Source of the DNA: an uncultured Clostridia bacterium
GTDB taxonomy: Bacteria; Bacillota; Clostridia; Oscillospirales; Acutalibacteraceae
DNA: 64,000 bases
Assembly: GCA_945948515.1 (NCBI GenBank)
Contig: CAMFBH010000001.1
Coordinates: 124,001 to 188,000 of the forward strand
Direction: 5' to 3'
Shown here: in pieces, positions 16,272 through 24,855 of the stretch
Position numbering within the stretch: the stretch's first letter is position 1
Layout: each line of letters starts with the position of its first letter
Position numbers and translations under genes: made by a program
Notes under the pieces: generated by a model
Database searches by the model: none
What the model saw: the letters and a program-made list of their open reading frames with translations, nothing else
What the model was told of the DNA's origin: nothing

Positions 16272-17639
16272 ATGGCAAAAGCAATAGCGGCAATCGCTTC
16301 GGGAAACGCACCGGGAGGAATAGGCGTTATAAGAATAAGCGGGGATAATGCAATAGAAATTGCAAGCCGTGTTTTTGAATGCGCCGATAAAAGCGCTCTC
16401 ACCGAGCTCGGCGGTTACAGAGCCAAATTCGGAAATATAATTGCTTCGGGCAAAAAGGCTGATAATGCAGTTGCTCTTGTTTTCCGCGCGCCGAAAAGCT
16501 ACACGGGTGAAGATGTTGCCGAAATCTCCGTGCACGGCGGAATTTTTATTGTTCAAAAAACCTTGGAGGCCGTTTTAGAGGCAGGAGCCGTTCCGGCGGG
16601 TCCGGGCGAATTCACTAAACGGGCTTTTCTCAACGGCAAAATGGATTTAACTCAGGCTGAATCAGTTGCCGCGCTAATCAGCGCCGAGGGCGAGGAAAGT
16701 GCAAAGGCTTCCTTCAGTGCGCTTCAGGGTGCTTTGAGCAATAAAATAAATTCGGTTCTTCAAAGGCTTATTGATTGCAGTGCACTTATGGCGGCTTGGG
16801 TTGATTATCCCGACGAGGAAATTCCCGAGCTTGAAACAGAAAGCTTAACAGAAACCTTGAGAAACGCAAAAAATTCGCTCAACGAGCTTCTTGAAAAATA
16901 CGATGCAGGTAAAATTATTACAGGCGGAATTGACACGGTTATTGCCGGAAAGCCGAATGTTGGAAAATCAACTCTTATGAATCTGCTTTCGGGAAGCGAA
17001 AAAAGCATTGTTACTCAAATTGAGGGAACAACAAGAGATATCGTTGAAGAAAATATTCGCCTCGGAGGAATTGTTCTTCACCTTTCCGACACCGCAGGAA
17101 TAAGGGACAGCAGCGATATTGTTGAATCCATAGGAATTGAACGGGCAATAGGAAAGCTCAAGGGCGCAGGTCTCATTCTTGCGGTTTTCGACAGCTCGCG
17201 ACCTCTGAGCAGTGAGGACGAAAGGCTGATTAGCGAATGCACGGGAAAGAAATCCATTGCAATTATTAACAAAACCGATTTGGAAAACCGCCTCGACTGT
17301 GAAATAATAAATCGAAGCTTTAACAGAGTTGTTTATGTTTCGGCAGAAAGCGAAGAAAACGCTCTTGATAAAATAACAAGTGCAGTTTGCGAGGTTCTCG
17401 GCGTTGCGGATTTTGACAGCAGTGCCCCCCTGCTTGCAAACGAAAGGCAGCGGCTCTGCTGTAAGCAGGCGTACGATTATATTTGCGAGGCGCTGAGCGG
17501 TGCAGAGGAATTTTTAACATACGACGCAATTAATGTTATGATAGATTCCTGCATAGACTGCCTTCTTTCGCTAACGGGTAAAAAGGCAACCGAAGAGGTT
17601 GTAAACAGTATATTTGAGCAGTTTTGCGTCGGAAAATAA
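16272..17639 (+). CDS. mnmE: tRNA uridine-5-carboxymethylaminomethyl modification GTPase
   Basis: 455 residues in the standard layout: an N-terminal formyl-tetrahydrofolate-binding domain, a helical domain and an inserted G domain (about residues 215-380) with GKPNVGKST, Thr-Thr-Arg-Asp, Asp-Thr-Ala-Gly and Asn-Lys-Thr-Asp. It ends in Phe-Cys-Val-Gly-Lys, the conserved Cys-x-Gly-Lys tail. With MnmG it makes the cmnm5 modification at tRNA wobble uridine. mnmG follows 8 bases later. Confidence 0.96.
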   Translation: MAKAIAAIASGNAPGGIGVIRISGDNAIEIASRVFECADKSALTELGGYRAKFGNIIASGKKADNAVALVFRAPKSYTGEDVAEISVHGGIFIVQKTLEAVLEAGAVPAGPGEFTKRAFLNGKMDLTQAESVAALISAEGEESAKASFSALQGALSNKINSVLQRLIDCSALMAAWVDYPDEEIPELETESLTETLRNAKNSLNELLEKYDAGKIITGGIDTVIAGKPNVGKSTLMNLLSGSEKSIVTQIEGTTRDIVEENIRLGGIVLHLSDTAGIRDSSDIVESIGIERAIGKLKGAGLILAVFDSSRPLSSEDERLISECTGKKSIAIINKTDLENRLDCEIINRSFNRVVYVSAESEENALDKITSAVCEVLGVADFDSSAPLLANERQRLCCKQAYDYICEALSGAEEFLTYDAINVMIDSCIDCLLSLTGKKATEEVVNSIFEQFCVGK

Positions 17640-17647
17640 GGTGAATT

Positions 17648-19531
17648 ATGGAATATTTTTCAGACAGCTATGATGTTTTGGTAATAGGTGCCGGTCATGC
17701 CGGAATTGAAGCCGGTCTTGCAAGCGCAAGGCTCGGCTGTAAAACCGCTGTTTTTACCATAAATCTTGATTGGGTCGGCAATATGCCTTGCAATCCGTCA
17801 ATAGGCGGAACATCTAAGGGGCATCTTGTTCGCGAAATAGATGCGCTCGGCGGCGAAATGGGAAGAGCGGCGGATAAGTGCTCGCTTCAAAGCAGAATGC
17901 TAAACCTCGGAAAAGGTCCTGCCGTTCATTCTCTCAGAGCGCAGATTGACCGAAGAGAATACAGCGCTTTAATGAAGCACACTCTTGAAAAATGCAATAA
18001 TCTTGATGTTCGTCAGGCTGAAATAGTTGAATTAAAGCACCTTGAGAACGGTGAATGGCAGGCAAAAACAAGGCTTGATGCAATTTTTAATGCAAAGGCA
18101 GTTGTTATTGCAACCGGAACCTTTCTCGGTGGCAGAGTTTATATCGGTGATGTTTCATACGAGAGCGGTCCCGACGGTATGTTTCCCTCAACCGCGCTTG
18201 CAAAAAGCCTTAAGGAGCTTAATATTCCGATTCGCAGATTTAAAACGGGAACTCCGAGCCGTGTTAACAGAAGAAGCATTGATTTTTCTTCGCTTGAGGT
18301 TCAGAGCGGTGACGACGAAATTGTTCCCTTCAGCTATGACACAAAGCCGGGCGATGTTCAAAACAAGGTTTTCTGCCATATTACATACACAAACGAAAAA
18401 ACAAAAGAGGTTATCCTCAAAAATCTTGACCGCTCCCCTATGTACAGCGGAAAAATTGAAGGCGTAGGCCCTCGTTACTGCCCGAGCTTTGAGGATAAAA
18501 TTGTTCGCTTTGCCGATAAAAAAAGACATCAGCTTTTCATTGAGCCCTGCGGTCTAAACACCGAAGAAATGTATCTTCAGGGATTGAGCTCTTCTCTTCC
18601 CGAGGATGTTCAGCTCGATTTTATCCACACGATACCCGGGCTCGAAAACGCCGTTGTTATGCGCTGTGCCTACGCTATTGAATACGACTGCGTTGACCCA
18701 ACGGCATTAAAATCAACTCTTGAGTTTCAGGATTTGCCGGGTCTTTACGGCGCGGGTCAGTTCAACGGCTCATCGGGCTATGAGGAGGCCGCCGCTCAGG
18801 GTCTTGTTGCCGGTATCAACGCGGCGTTGAAAATAAAAGGAAAAGAGCCCTTAATTCTTGACCGAGGCGGTTCATATATCGGAACACTTATAGACGACCT
18901 TGTAACAAAGGGCTGCTCCGACCCATACAGAATGATGACAAGCAGAAGTGAATACCGACTTGTTCTCAGGCAGGATAATGCCGACAGACGGCTTACTCCT
19001 ATCGGATACAAAATAGGTCTTGTTTCAGATGAACGCTACGAGCGCTTTCTTGCAAAGGAAAAAGCCGTTGAAAAGGAGCTTGAGCGTTTAAAGGAAACAT
19101 CTGTTCCGATTACCGACGAGCTTCAAAAAATTCTTCGTGAAAACAATACTGCTGAGTTAAAAACAGGCTGCAAGCTAATTGAGCTTTTCCGCCGTCCTCA
19201 GCTAAACTATAAAAATCTTGCTCCGATAGACACTTCAAGACCCGAGGATTTAACCCGCGATGTTGCCGAGCAGGCGGAGATTTCGGTTAAATATGAGGGA
19301 TATATTAAAAGACAGGAGGCGCAGATTAAGGAAATGCGCCGTCTTGAAAGCAAAAAAATACCCGAGGATATTGATTACTCCTCACTCAAGGGCTTACGGC
19401 TTGAGGCCATTGAAAAGCTCTCGAAGGTGCGCCCCGAAAATCTCGGACAGGCAGGAAGAATAAGCGGAGTAAATCCCGCCGATGTTACGGCGCTAAATAT
19501 TCTTATTGACTCAAGGAACAAAAATGATTAA
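17648..19531 (+). CDS. mnmG: tRNA uridine-5-carboxymethylaminomethyl modification enzyme, FAD-dependent
   Basis: 627 residues. The N-terminal FAD-binding Rossmann motif reads Gly-Ala-Gly-His-Ala-Gly-Ile-Glu-Ala, followed by Cys-Asn-Pro-Ser-Ile-Gly-Gly and [11 protein letters not shown]. The NAD-binding insertion and the C-terminal helical domain ([13 protein letters not shown]) are intact, and the length fits the family. It works as a complex with MnmE. AAGGTGA lies shortly before the ATG. The stop overlaps the rsmG start by 8 bases. Confidence 0.96.
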   Translation: MEYFSDSYDVLVIGAGHAGIEAGLASARLGCKTAVFTINLDWVGNMPCNPSIGGTSKGHLVREIDALGGEMGRAADKCSLQSRMLNLGKGPAVHSLRAQIDRREYSALMKHTLEKCNNLDVRQAEIVELKHLENGEWQAKTRLDAIFNAKAVVIATGTFLGGRVYIGDVSYESGPDGMFPSTALAKSLKELNIPIRRFKTGTPSRVNRRSIDFSSLEVQSGDDEIVPFSYDTKPGDVQNKVFCHITYTNEKTKEVILKNLDRSPMYSGKIEGVGPRYCPSFEDKIVRFADKKRHQLFIEPCGLNTEEMYLQGLSSSLPEDVQLDFIHTIPGLENAVVMRCAYAIEYDCVDPTALKSTLEFQDLPGLYGAGQFNGSSGYEEAAAQGLVAGINAALKIKGKEPLILDRGGSYIGTLIDDLVTKGCSDPYRMMTSRSEYRLVLRQDNADRRLTPIGYKIGLVSDERYERFLAKEKAVEKELERLKETSVPITDELQKILRENNTAELKTGCKLIELFRRPQLNYKNLAPIDTSRPEDLTRDVAEQAEISVKYEGYIKRQEAQIKEMRRLESKKIPEDIDYSSLKGLRLEAIEKLSKVRPENLGQAGRISGVNPADVTALNILIDSRNKND

Positions 19532-20228
19532 CAAAGAACAACTAAAAAACGAAGCGCGCGATTTTTCGGCAGAACTCAGTGAAAACGCGCTTGATAAATT
19601 TGATACCTACGCAAAGCTTCTCTGCGAATGGAACGAAAAAATTAATCTTACCGCTATAACAGAGCCGTCTGAAATTGTTACAAAGCATTTCACCGACAGC
19701 CTTGCCGTTTTTAAATTTGTTGATATACCAAACGGAGCGAAAATCATTGATGTTGGCTGTGGTGCGGGCTTTCCTTCCCTGCCAATCAAGATTTTTCGCC
19801 CGGATTTAGACCTTTTTATGCTTGATTCTCTTCAAAAAAGGCTGAATTTCATCAACTCTGTTCTGGAGACGATAGAGCTTAGCGCAACGACCGTACACTC
19901 GCGCGGCGAGGACGCAGGACGACAAAAGGATTTCAGAGAAACATTTGATTTTGCAGTTGCAAGAGCGGTTGCTTCTCTCCCCATTCTCACCGAATACTGC
20001 CTGCCTTTTGTTAAGGTCGGCGGTGCATTTATTGCATTTAAGGGCTCTGCCGATGAAACTGATGAAGCAAAAAATGCAATTCGCGAGCTTGGCGGAAAAA
20101 TTGAAAGCGTATTTGAATATACACTTCCGAACGGTGATGCGCGACAGTTAGTTGTTGTCAGAAAAATATCGCAGACACCGACAAAATACCCACGAACCTC
20201 CAAAAAAATTTCGTCGAAACCTTTATAA
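19524..20228 (+). CDS. rsmG: 16S rRNA (guanine-N7) methyltransferase RsmG
   Basis: 234 residues, start at ATG 19524 preceded by AAGGA. The Ado-Met site [10 protein letters not shown] lies near residues 72-81; upstream are Trp-Asn-x-Lys-Ile-Asn-Leu-Thr and His-Phe-x-Asp-Ser-Leu, and downstream Ala-Arg-Ala-Val-Ala. It methylates G527 of 16S rRNA. The C-terminus carries a basic Ser/Lys/Thr tail of about 15 residues. It is the last gene before a terminator and noc. Confidence 0.95.
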   Translation: MINKEQLKNEARDFSAELSENALDKFDTYAKLLCEWNEKINLTAITEPSEIVTKHFTDSLAVFKFVDIPNGAKIIDVGCGAGFPSLPIKIFRPDLDLFMLDSLQKRLNFINSVLETIELSATTVHSRGEDAGRQKDFRETFDFAVARAVASLPILTEYCLPFVKVGGAFIAFKGSADETDEAKNAIRELGGKIESVFEYTLPNGDARQLVVVRKISQTPTKYPRTSKKISSKPL

Positions 20229-20253
20229 ACTGAAACATATTGTCTAAAAACAG

Positions 20254-20283
20254 GGATTTTCCACAACGGGAAATCCTTTTTTT
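20254..20283 (+). terminator. Terminator after rsmG
   Basis: A 9-bp stem (GGATTTTCC / GGGAAATCC, one G-T pair) with a 5-base loop, followed by seven T. Confidence 0.85.
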
Positions 20284-20325
20284 ATGCTTTTTGCTATGGT
20301 ATATTTAGTTCAAGGGGTTGAGCGA

Positions 20326-21159
20326 ATGCAAAACAATTATGGACAGGTTATCAATTTACCGACAGAAAAGCTTCTGCCGAATCCCTATCAGCCGAGAAAA
20401 CAGTTCAAAAGCGAGGAGCTTCTCGGTCTTTCCGAATCAATTCGAGAAAACGGAGTTTTACAGCCAATTCTCGTTAAACGCATAAATAACAGCGACTACT
20501 ACGAGATTGTGAGCGGTGAACGCAGGCTGCGTGCCTCAATTCTTGCATGCCGCGAGGAAATACCGTGCATTGTTATTGAATGTAACAGCGAAAACAGTGC
20601 AATGTATTCAATTATCGAAAACATTCAACGCTCGGATTTATCTTTTTTTGAAGAGGCAAATGCAATTTCAAGCCTTATGAATCATTTCGGATTAACACAA
20701 ACCGAGATTGCAAAAAGGCTTGGAAAAAGCCAGTCCGCACTTTCTAATAAGGTTCGGCTTCTCAATCTTCCCGTTGAGGTTAGATATTTTATTGAAAACG
20801 AAGGGCTTACGGAACGCCATGCGCGTGCGCTTCTTCCGTTAAAGGACCAAAATCAGATGTGGCGAGTGCTCAACGCAGTAAAGGAACGCGGATTAAATGT
20901 TGAGCAAACCGAGGAAATGGTTTCACGATTAACGGATAATACGGTTAAGCCCCGCCACAATGTTGTTAAAATATTTAAAGATGTGCGAATCTTCGTTAAC
21001 ACGGTAAACAAAGCAATAGAAACAATGAGAAGTGCGGGTATTGATGCAAAAAGCAACAAAACCGAAACCGAAGACTACATCGAATTCTATGTTAAAATCC
21101 CTAAAACCTCACAGGGCGCGCAAGGCTTTGAGCAAATGCGCGAAAACAACTTAGCTTAA
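20326..21159 (+). CDS. noc: ParB-like nucleoid occlusion protein (Noc type)
   Basis: 277 residues. The N-terminal ParB/Noc nuclease-like CTP-binding domain has Asn-Pro-Tyr-Gln-Pro-Arg-Lys, Gly-Val-Leu-Gln-Pro-Ile and Gly-Glu-Arg-Arg-Leu-Arg-Ala; a helix-turn-helix (Thr-Gln-Thr-Glu-Ile-Ala-Lys-Arg-Leu-Gly-Lys-Ser-Gln-Ser-Ala-Leu-Ser) is at about residues 125-145. Position between rsmG and parA, and the presence of a second ParB in the operon after it, indicate Noc rather than Spo0J; I cannot prove its DNA target. The ATG at 20326 has AAGGGG upstream; a longer open frame with an upstream start overlaps the terminator and is unlikely. Confidence 0.85.
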   Translation: MQNNYGQVINLPTEKLLPNPYQPRKQFKSEELLGLSESIRENGVLQPILVKRINNSDYYEIVSGERRLRASILACREEIPCIVIECNSENSAMYSIIENIQRSDLSFFEEANAISSLMNHFGLTQTEIAKRLGKSQSALSNKVRLLNLPVEVRYFIENEGLTERHARALLPLKDQNQMWRVLNAVKERGLNVEQTEEMVSRLTDNTVKPRHNVVKIFKDVRIFVNTVNKAIETMRSAGIDAKSNKTETEDYIEFYVKIPKTSQGAQGFEQMRENNLA

Positions 21160-21230
21160 AACGGGAAACCGTTTTAACATATTCTCCTCTTTTCATCACG
21201 CGAAACGGTCTGCCTGCGGGCGGGCCGTTT
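21158..21230 (+). terminator. Two hairpins after noc
   Basis: First, a 7-bp stem AAAACGG / CCGTTTT with a GAAA loop at 21158-21175, starting at the stop codon. Second, a 12-bp stem at 21203-21230 with two wobble pairs and a TGCG loop, followed by TGCGTTTT. Confidence 0.75.
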
Positions 21231-21243
21231 TGCGTTTTAATTG

Positions 21244-21463
21244 TGTTTCACGGAAAACGCTAACACAATATATAGTTTTTCATATAAACAACTTAGAATT
21301 TAAACAGTTTGTATGAAAATATTCAAATTTTGCATGTTTATTTGAAAATAGGTTCTTTTTTATTTCTTTTGATAATGTTTCATGTGAAACATCTATATCT
21401 TGTATATTCATTTCTTCACTCCACTATTTTTAAAAAATAATGCAAATTGTTTCATGTGAAACA
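21244..21463. promoter_or_regulatory. parS cluster: two near-consensus sites and one degenerate site
   Basis: TGTTTCATGTGAAACA occurs twice, at 21376-21391 and 21448-21463. It is a perfect palindrome apart from the central T/G and differs by one base from the established ParB/Spo0J site TGTTTCACGTGAAACA. A third, degenerate copy at 21244-21259 (TGTTTCACGGAAAACG) matches at 13 of 16 positions. The rest of this 384-base gene-free stretch is AT-rich and holds the parA promoter; no other feature was seen. Confidence 0.9.
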
Positions 21464-21464
21464 C

Positions 21465-21493
21465 TTGCTAACAATTATATTATGATGTATAAT
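21465..21493 (+). promoter_or_regulatory. Promoter of parA-parB
   Basis: TTGCTA - 17 bases - TATAAT. The -35 box begins one base after the second parS site, so ParB bound there would sit against RNA polymerase. Confidence 0.75.
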
Positions 21494-21543
21494 TGTTCTA
21501 TAATCAGCGCAGTTTTATGTGCTTATGCACGGAGGTCCAATAT

Positions 21544-22311
21544 ATGGGAAAAACAGTTTCAATATTTAATCAAAAAGGCGGAGTCGGAAAAACAACCACC
21601 TGCGTTAACCTTTCTGCCGCATTAGGCGCTAAAGGCAAAAAAACTCTTCTTGTTGATGTTGACCCTCAGGGAAATTCAACAAGCGGTTTAGGTGTGGATA
21701 AAGCTTCCGTTGATAAATCAACATATGAGCTAATGGTTGACAAGGTTCCTGCTAAAGAGGTTATAATTGAAACCGAGTTTAAAGACCTATGGCTTATGCC
21801 TGCCAATATGAATCTTGCCGGCGCTGAAATTGAGCTTGCAGAAACCGAAAACCGTTTCAAGGCGCTTAAGTCAGCGCTTGCAGGAATTGTTCTTGATTTT
21901 GATTATATCATTATTGACTGTCCGCCGAGCTTAGGTTTGCTTGCTCTTAATGCGCTTACCGCCTCGGATACACTTATTGTTCCGCTTCAATGCGAGTATT
22001 ACGCGCTCGAGGGATTGAGTCAGCTGCTCGGAACGGTAAGAACAGTAAAGCAGCATTATAACGAGCATTTAGAGCTTGAGGGTGTTGTGTTTACAATGTA
22101 CGATTCAAGACTGAAGCTTAATCAGCAGGTAATTGCAGAGGTTGAGGAATACTTCCCTCAAAAAACCTATAAAACTATGATTCCCCGAAGCGTTAAGCTT
22201 GCAGAAGCACCAAGCTTCGGTAAACCTGTAATATATTATGAAAAGTATTCACGCCCAAGCTTTGCTTATAAAAAGCTTGCAGATGAATTTCTTAAAAAAC
22301 AAAATGTTTAA
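21544..22311 (+). CDS. parA: Chromosome partitioning ATPase ParA/Soj
   Basis: 255 residues. The deviant Walker A motif Lys-Gly-Gly-Val-Gly-Lys-Thr-Thr is at about residues 11-18, Asp-Val-Asp-Pro-Gln-Gly-Asn near 39, and Asp-Cys-Pro-Pro-Ser-Leu near 125. The start at ATG 21544 is preceded by a perfect GGAGGT 8 bases away; an earlier in-frame ATG lacks such a site. ParA/Soj works with ParB on parS in origin segregation and in control of DnaA. It lies downstream of two parS sites and 20 bases before parB. Confidence 0.96.
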   Translation: MGKTVSIFNQKGGVGKTTTCVNLSAALGAKGKKTLLVDVDPQGNSTSGLGVDKASVDKSTYELMVDKVPAKEVIIETEFKDLWLMPANMNLAGAEIELAETENRFKALKSALAGIVLDFDYIIIDCPPSLGLLALNALTASDTLIVPLQCEYYALEGLSQLLGTVRTVKQHYNEHLELEGVVFTMYDSRLKLNQQVIAEVEEYFPQKTYKTMIPRSVKLAEAPSFGKPVIYYEKYSRPSFAYKKLADEFLKKQNV

Positions 22312-22331
22312 ATGAAACAAGGAGAATATAT

Positions 22332-23180
22332 ATGGCAAAAAAGCAATCCGGCTTAGGCAAGGGCTTGAGTGCATTAATGTTTGAAAACTCAGTAGATGAG
22401 CTTCAATCCGTCAGCACTCTTTCGCTCTCCGAAATTATTCCTAACAAGGAACAGCCGAGAAAAACATTCGACGAGGCGGCATTGCAGGAGCTTGCCGACA
22501 GCATTTCTCAACACGGCGTGCTTCAGCCGCTGCTTGTTCGTCCTCTTCTTACAGGCGGCTATCAGCTTGTTGCAGGCGAAAGGCGCTACCGCGCAAGCCG
22601 TATTGCAGGGCTGAAGGAGGTTCCCGTTGTTATCAAAGAGCTTTCCGATGTTGAAACAATGGAAATCGCGCTCATAGAAAACCTGCAAAGAGAGGACTTA
22701 AATCCGATTGAAGAGGCGGAGGGTCTCCAGGCGCTTATTGACAAATGCGGCTTCACTCAGGAGGAGGTTGCAATGTCAGTCGGAAGGTCAAGACCTGCCA
22801 TTGCAAACAGTCTGCGCCTTCTCAGACTTCCGCAGGAGGTTAGGGATATGACTCGCGAGGGCGTTATCTCCGCAGGTCATGCAAGAGCGCTTCTTGCTTT
22901 TGATAACGAGGCTATGATGCTTGAAGCGGCAAACAGCATTGTTACAAACAATTTAACCGTTCGCGATATTGAGCGCCTTGCAAAAACGAATGAGAAATCC
23001 TCCTCCGTTCAGCGAAGAACCAAACGGCGTGACAGCTTTTACGACGAGGTTGAGCTTTCGCTTTCAGAGGTACTCGGCAGGCGCGTTAAGGTTTATAATT
23101 CGCGCTCAAAGGGAACACTTGAAATAGAGTTCTATAATATGGATGATTTAAAAAATTTAGCAAACAAATTAGGAGAATAA
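22332..23180 (+). CDS. parB: Chromosome partitioning protein ParB/Spo0J
   Basis: 282 residues. It starts with the Soj-stimulating peptide type Gly-Leu-Gly-Lys-Gly-Leu-Ser-Ala-Leu, followed by Asn-Lys-Glu-Gln-Pro-Arg-Lys, Gly-Val-Leu-Gln-Pro-Leu and Gly-Glu-Arg-Arg-Tyr-Arg-Ala (CTP-binding and clamp region), then the helix-turn-helix (Glu-Val-Ala-Met-Ser-Val-Gly-Arg-Ser-Arg-Pro-Ala-Ile-Ala-Asn) and a C-terminal dimerisation domain. AAGGAG precedes the start. It binds the parS sites at 21.4 kb. serS follows after 3 bases, which suggests cotranscription. Confidence 0.96.
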   Translation: MAKKQSGLGKGLSALMFENSVDELQSVSTLSLSEIIPNKEQPRKTFDEAALQELADSISQHGVLQPLLVRPLLTGGYQLVAGERRYRASRIAGLKEVPVVIKELSDVETMEIALIENLQREDLNPIEEAEGLQALIDKCGFTQEEVAMSVGRSRPAIANSLRLLRLPQEVRDMTREGVISAGHARALLAFDNEAMMLEAANSIVTNNLTVRDIERLAKTNEKSSSVQRRTKRRDSFYDEVELSLSEVLGRRVKVYNSRSKGTLEIEFYNMDDLKNLANKLGE

Positions 23181-23183
23181 AAA

Positions 23184-24467
23184 ATGCTTGATATTAAATT
23201 CGTTAGGGAAAACCCCGAAATAGTTAAGAAAAATATTGAAAACAAATTTCAAAACGAAAAGTTTCCTCTTGTTGACGAGGTAATTGCTCTTGATGCCGAA
23301 AAAAGAACCGTTCAGCAAAAGGCAGATGAGCTTCGCGCAAACAGGAACAAGATTTCAAAAGAAATCGGCGCTCTCATGTCTCAGGGCAAAAAGGAAGAGG
23401 GAATGGCTCTTCGCGAAAAGGTTAACGCGCAGGCTAAGGAGCTTGAAGAGCTTGCACAGCAGGAAGCTGAGTTAACCGAAAAGGTTACAAAAATAATGAT
23501 GACAATTCCCAACATTATCGACGAATCCGTTCCGATAGGAAAGGACGACAGCGAAAATGTTGAGGTGCAAAAATACGGCGAGCCCGTTGTTCCGGATTTT
23601 GAAATTCCTTATCACACCGAGATTATGGAAAAATTCAACGGTATCGACCTCGATGCCGCAAGAAAGGTTGCTGGCAACGGTTTCTATTATCTTATGGGCG
23701 ATATTGCAAGGCTTCATTCGGCGGTTATCTCATATGCACGCGATTTTATGATTAACAGAGGCTTCACCTACTGCGTTCCGCCGTTCATGATTCGCTCAAA
23801 TGTTGTAACAGGTGTTATGAGCTTCGCCGAAATGGATGCAATGATGTATAAAATCGAGGGCGAGGACCTTTATCTTATCGGCACCTCGGAGCATTCAATG
23901 ATAGGTAAATTTATTGACACAATTACTCCCGAAAAGGAGCTTCCTCTCACTCTCACAAGCTATTCACCCTGCTTCAGAAAGGAAAAGGGTGCTCACGGAA
24001 TTGAGGAAAGAGGCGTTTACCGTATTCACCAATTTGAAAAGCAGGAAATGATTGTTGTTTGTAAACCCGAGGAAAGCCCGATTTGGTTTGACCGCCTTTG
24101 GCAGAATACAGTTGATTTGTTCCGCTCTCTCGACATTCCGGTAAGAACTCTTGAATGCTGTAGCGGCGACCTTGCAGATTTAAAGGTTAAATCTGTTGAT
24201 GTTGAAGCGTGGAGCCCCAGACAGAAAAAATACTTCGAGGTTGGCTCTTGTTCAAACCTTTCCGACGCTCAGGCAAGAAGACTTAAAATAAGAGTTAAAG
24301 GCGAAAACGGAAACTATCTTGCCCACACTCTTAACAACACCGTTGTTGCTCCTCCGAGAATGCTCATTGCCTTCCTTGAAAACAATCTCTGCGAAGACGG
24401 AAGCGTTAAAATTCCCGAGGCTCTTCGTCCATATATGGGCGGAATGGAAAAGATTGAAGTAAAATAA
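23184..24467 (+). CDS. serS: Seryl-tRNA synthetase
   Basis: 427 residues, the usual length. An N-terminal coiled coil (residues about 30-105, heptads rich in Glu, Lys and Gln) grips the long tRNA-Ser arm. The class II core has motif 2 (Ser-Pro-Cys-Phe-Arg-Lys-Glu, then His-Gln-Phe-Glu-Lys) and motif 3 (Asn-Thr-Val-Val-Ala-Pro-Pro-Arg). It charges tRNA-Ser and tRNA-Sec with serine. GGAGAAT lies 8-9 bases before the ATG. It is the last gene of the parA-parB unit, and no T-box leader precedes it. Confidence 0.96.
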   Translation: MLDIKFVRENPEIVKKNIENKFQNEKFPLVDEVIALDAEKRTVQQKADELRANRNKISKEIGALMSQGKKEEGMALREKVNAQAKELEELAQQEAELTEKVTKIMMTIPNIIDESVPIGKDDSENVEVQKYGEPVVPDFEIPYHTEIMEKFNGIDLDAARKVAGNGFYYLMGDIARLHSAVISYARDFMINRGFTYCVPPFMIRSNVVTGVMSFAEMDAMMYKIEGEDLYLIGTSEHSMIGKFIDTITPEKELPLTLTSYSPCFRKEKGAHGIEERGVYRIHQFEKQEMIVVCKPEESPIWFDRLWQNTVDLFRSLDIPVRTLECCSGDLADLKVKSVDVEAWSPRQKKYFEVGSCSNLSDAQARRLKIRVKGENGNYLAHTLNNTVVAPPRMLIAFLENNLCEDGSVKIPEALRPYMGGMEKIEVK

Positions 24468-24538
24468 TCAAAAAATACTTTATTCACAAAAACTTAACAT
24501 CAAGACAATTATTTTGCAAAAAATTTGCATTATTATTT

Positions 24539-24750
24539 AGTTGTAGCCTGGAACTAATATTAAAACACCAATTCGCTGTTCAGGTTACAGCTTATATGGA
24601 AAGCACTGTATTGTGAGCATAGAGCTATCCTCAACCAATATTTTTTCTTTTTCTTTTCCTTTTTCATTTTTCTTCCACAACTCTATGGTGCTTTTAAAAA
24701 TGCTCAATCCATACAAAAAAAACAGCCGCCGGTATTCATAGTACCGGCGG
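24539..24750 (+). ncRNA. Possible structured RNA between serS and bioY (unassigned)
   Basis: This gene-free stretch is rich in self-complementary segments. AGTTGTAGCCTG (24539-24550) pairs with CAGGTTACAGCT (24581-24592) as a 12-bp stem. TATGGA (24595-24600) can pair with TCCATA (24708-24713), AAAGCACT (24600-24607) with GGTGCTTT (24687-24694), and ATAGAG (24619-24624) with CTCTAT (24681-24686); a pyrimidine-rich tract of about 35 bases lies in the loop. It ends with a 9-bp GC-rich hairpin at 24726-24750. The minus strand reads the same hairpin followed by a U run, so the direction is uncertain. No known family was recognised; 6S-like RNA is only a guess from size and rod shape. The rest of the 370-base gap holds the bioY control region. 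Confidence 0.3.
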
Positions 24751-24771
24751 TTAATCTTTATTATTTTATTA

Positions 24772-24799
24772 GTCAACCAATTTTTATTATTTGGTTGAC
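24772..24799. promoter_or_regulatory. BirA-type biotin operator at bioY
   Basis: Inverted repeat GTCAACCAA - 10 bases - TTGGTTGAC. Counted from the GTCAACC/GGTTGAC halves the spacer is 14, close to the known Firmicute BirA site (TTGTTAACC - 14 to 16 - GGTTAACAA). The right half overlaps the -35 box of the bioY promoter. Confidence 0.75.
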
Positions 24800-24823
24800 A
24801 AGTTGCGCTCAATAGTGTAAATT
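24795..24823 (+). promoter_or_regulatory. Promoter of bioY
   Basis: TTGACA - 17 bases - TAAATT. The -35 hexamer lies in the right arm of the BirA-type repeat, so repression by occlusion is the simple reading. Transcription would start near 24830. Confidence 0.75.
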
Positions 24824-24855
24824 ATTCTTGATAATTTATGAAAGGCGTGATTTCA

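Noticed and set aside
24539..24592. Stem-loop before bioY as a tRNA or T-box
   Set aside because: No T-loop, anticodon arm or T-box consensus; the arms do not fit a cloverleaf.
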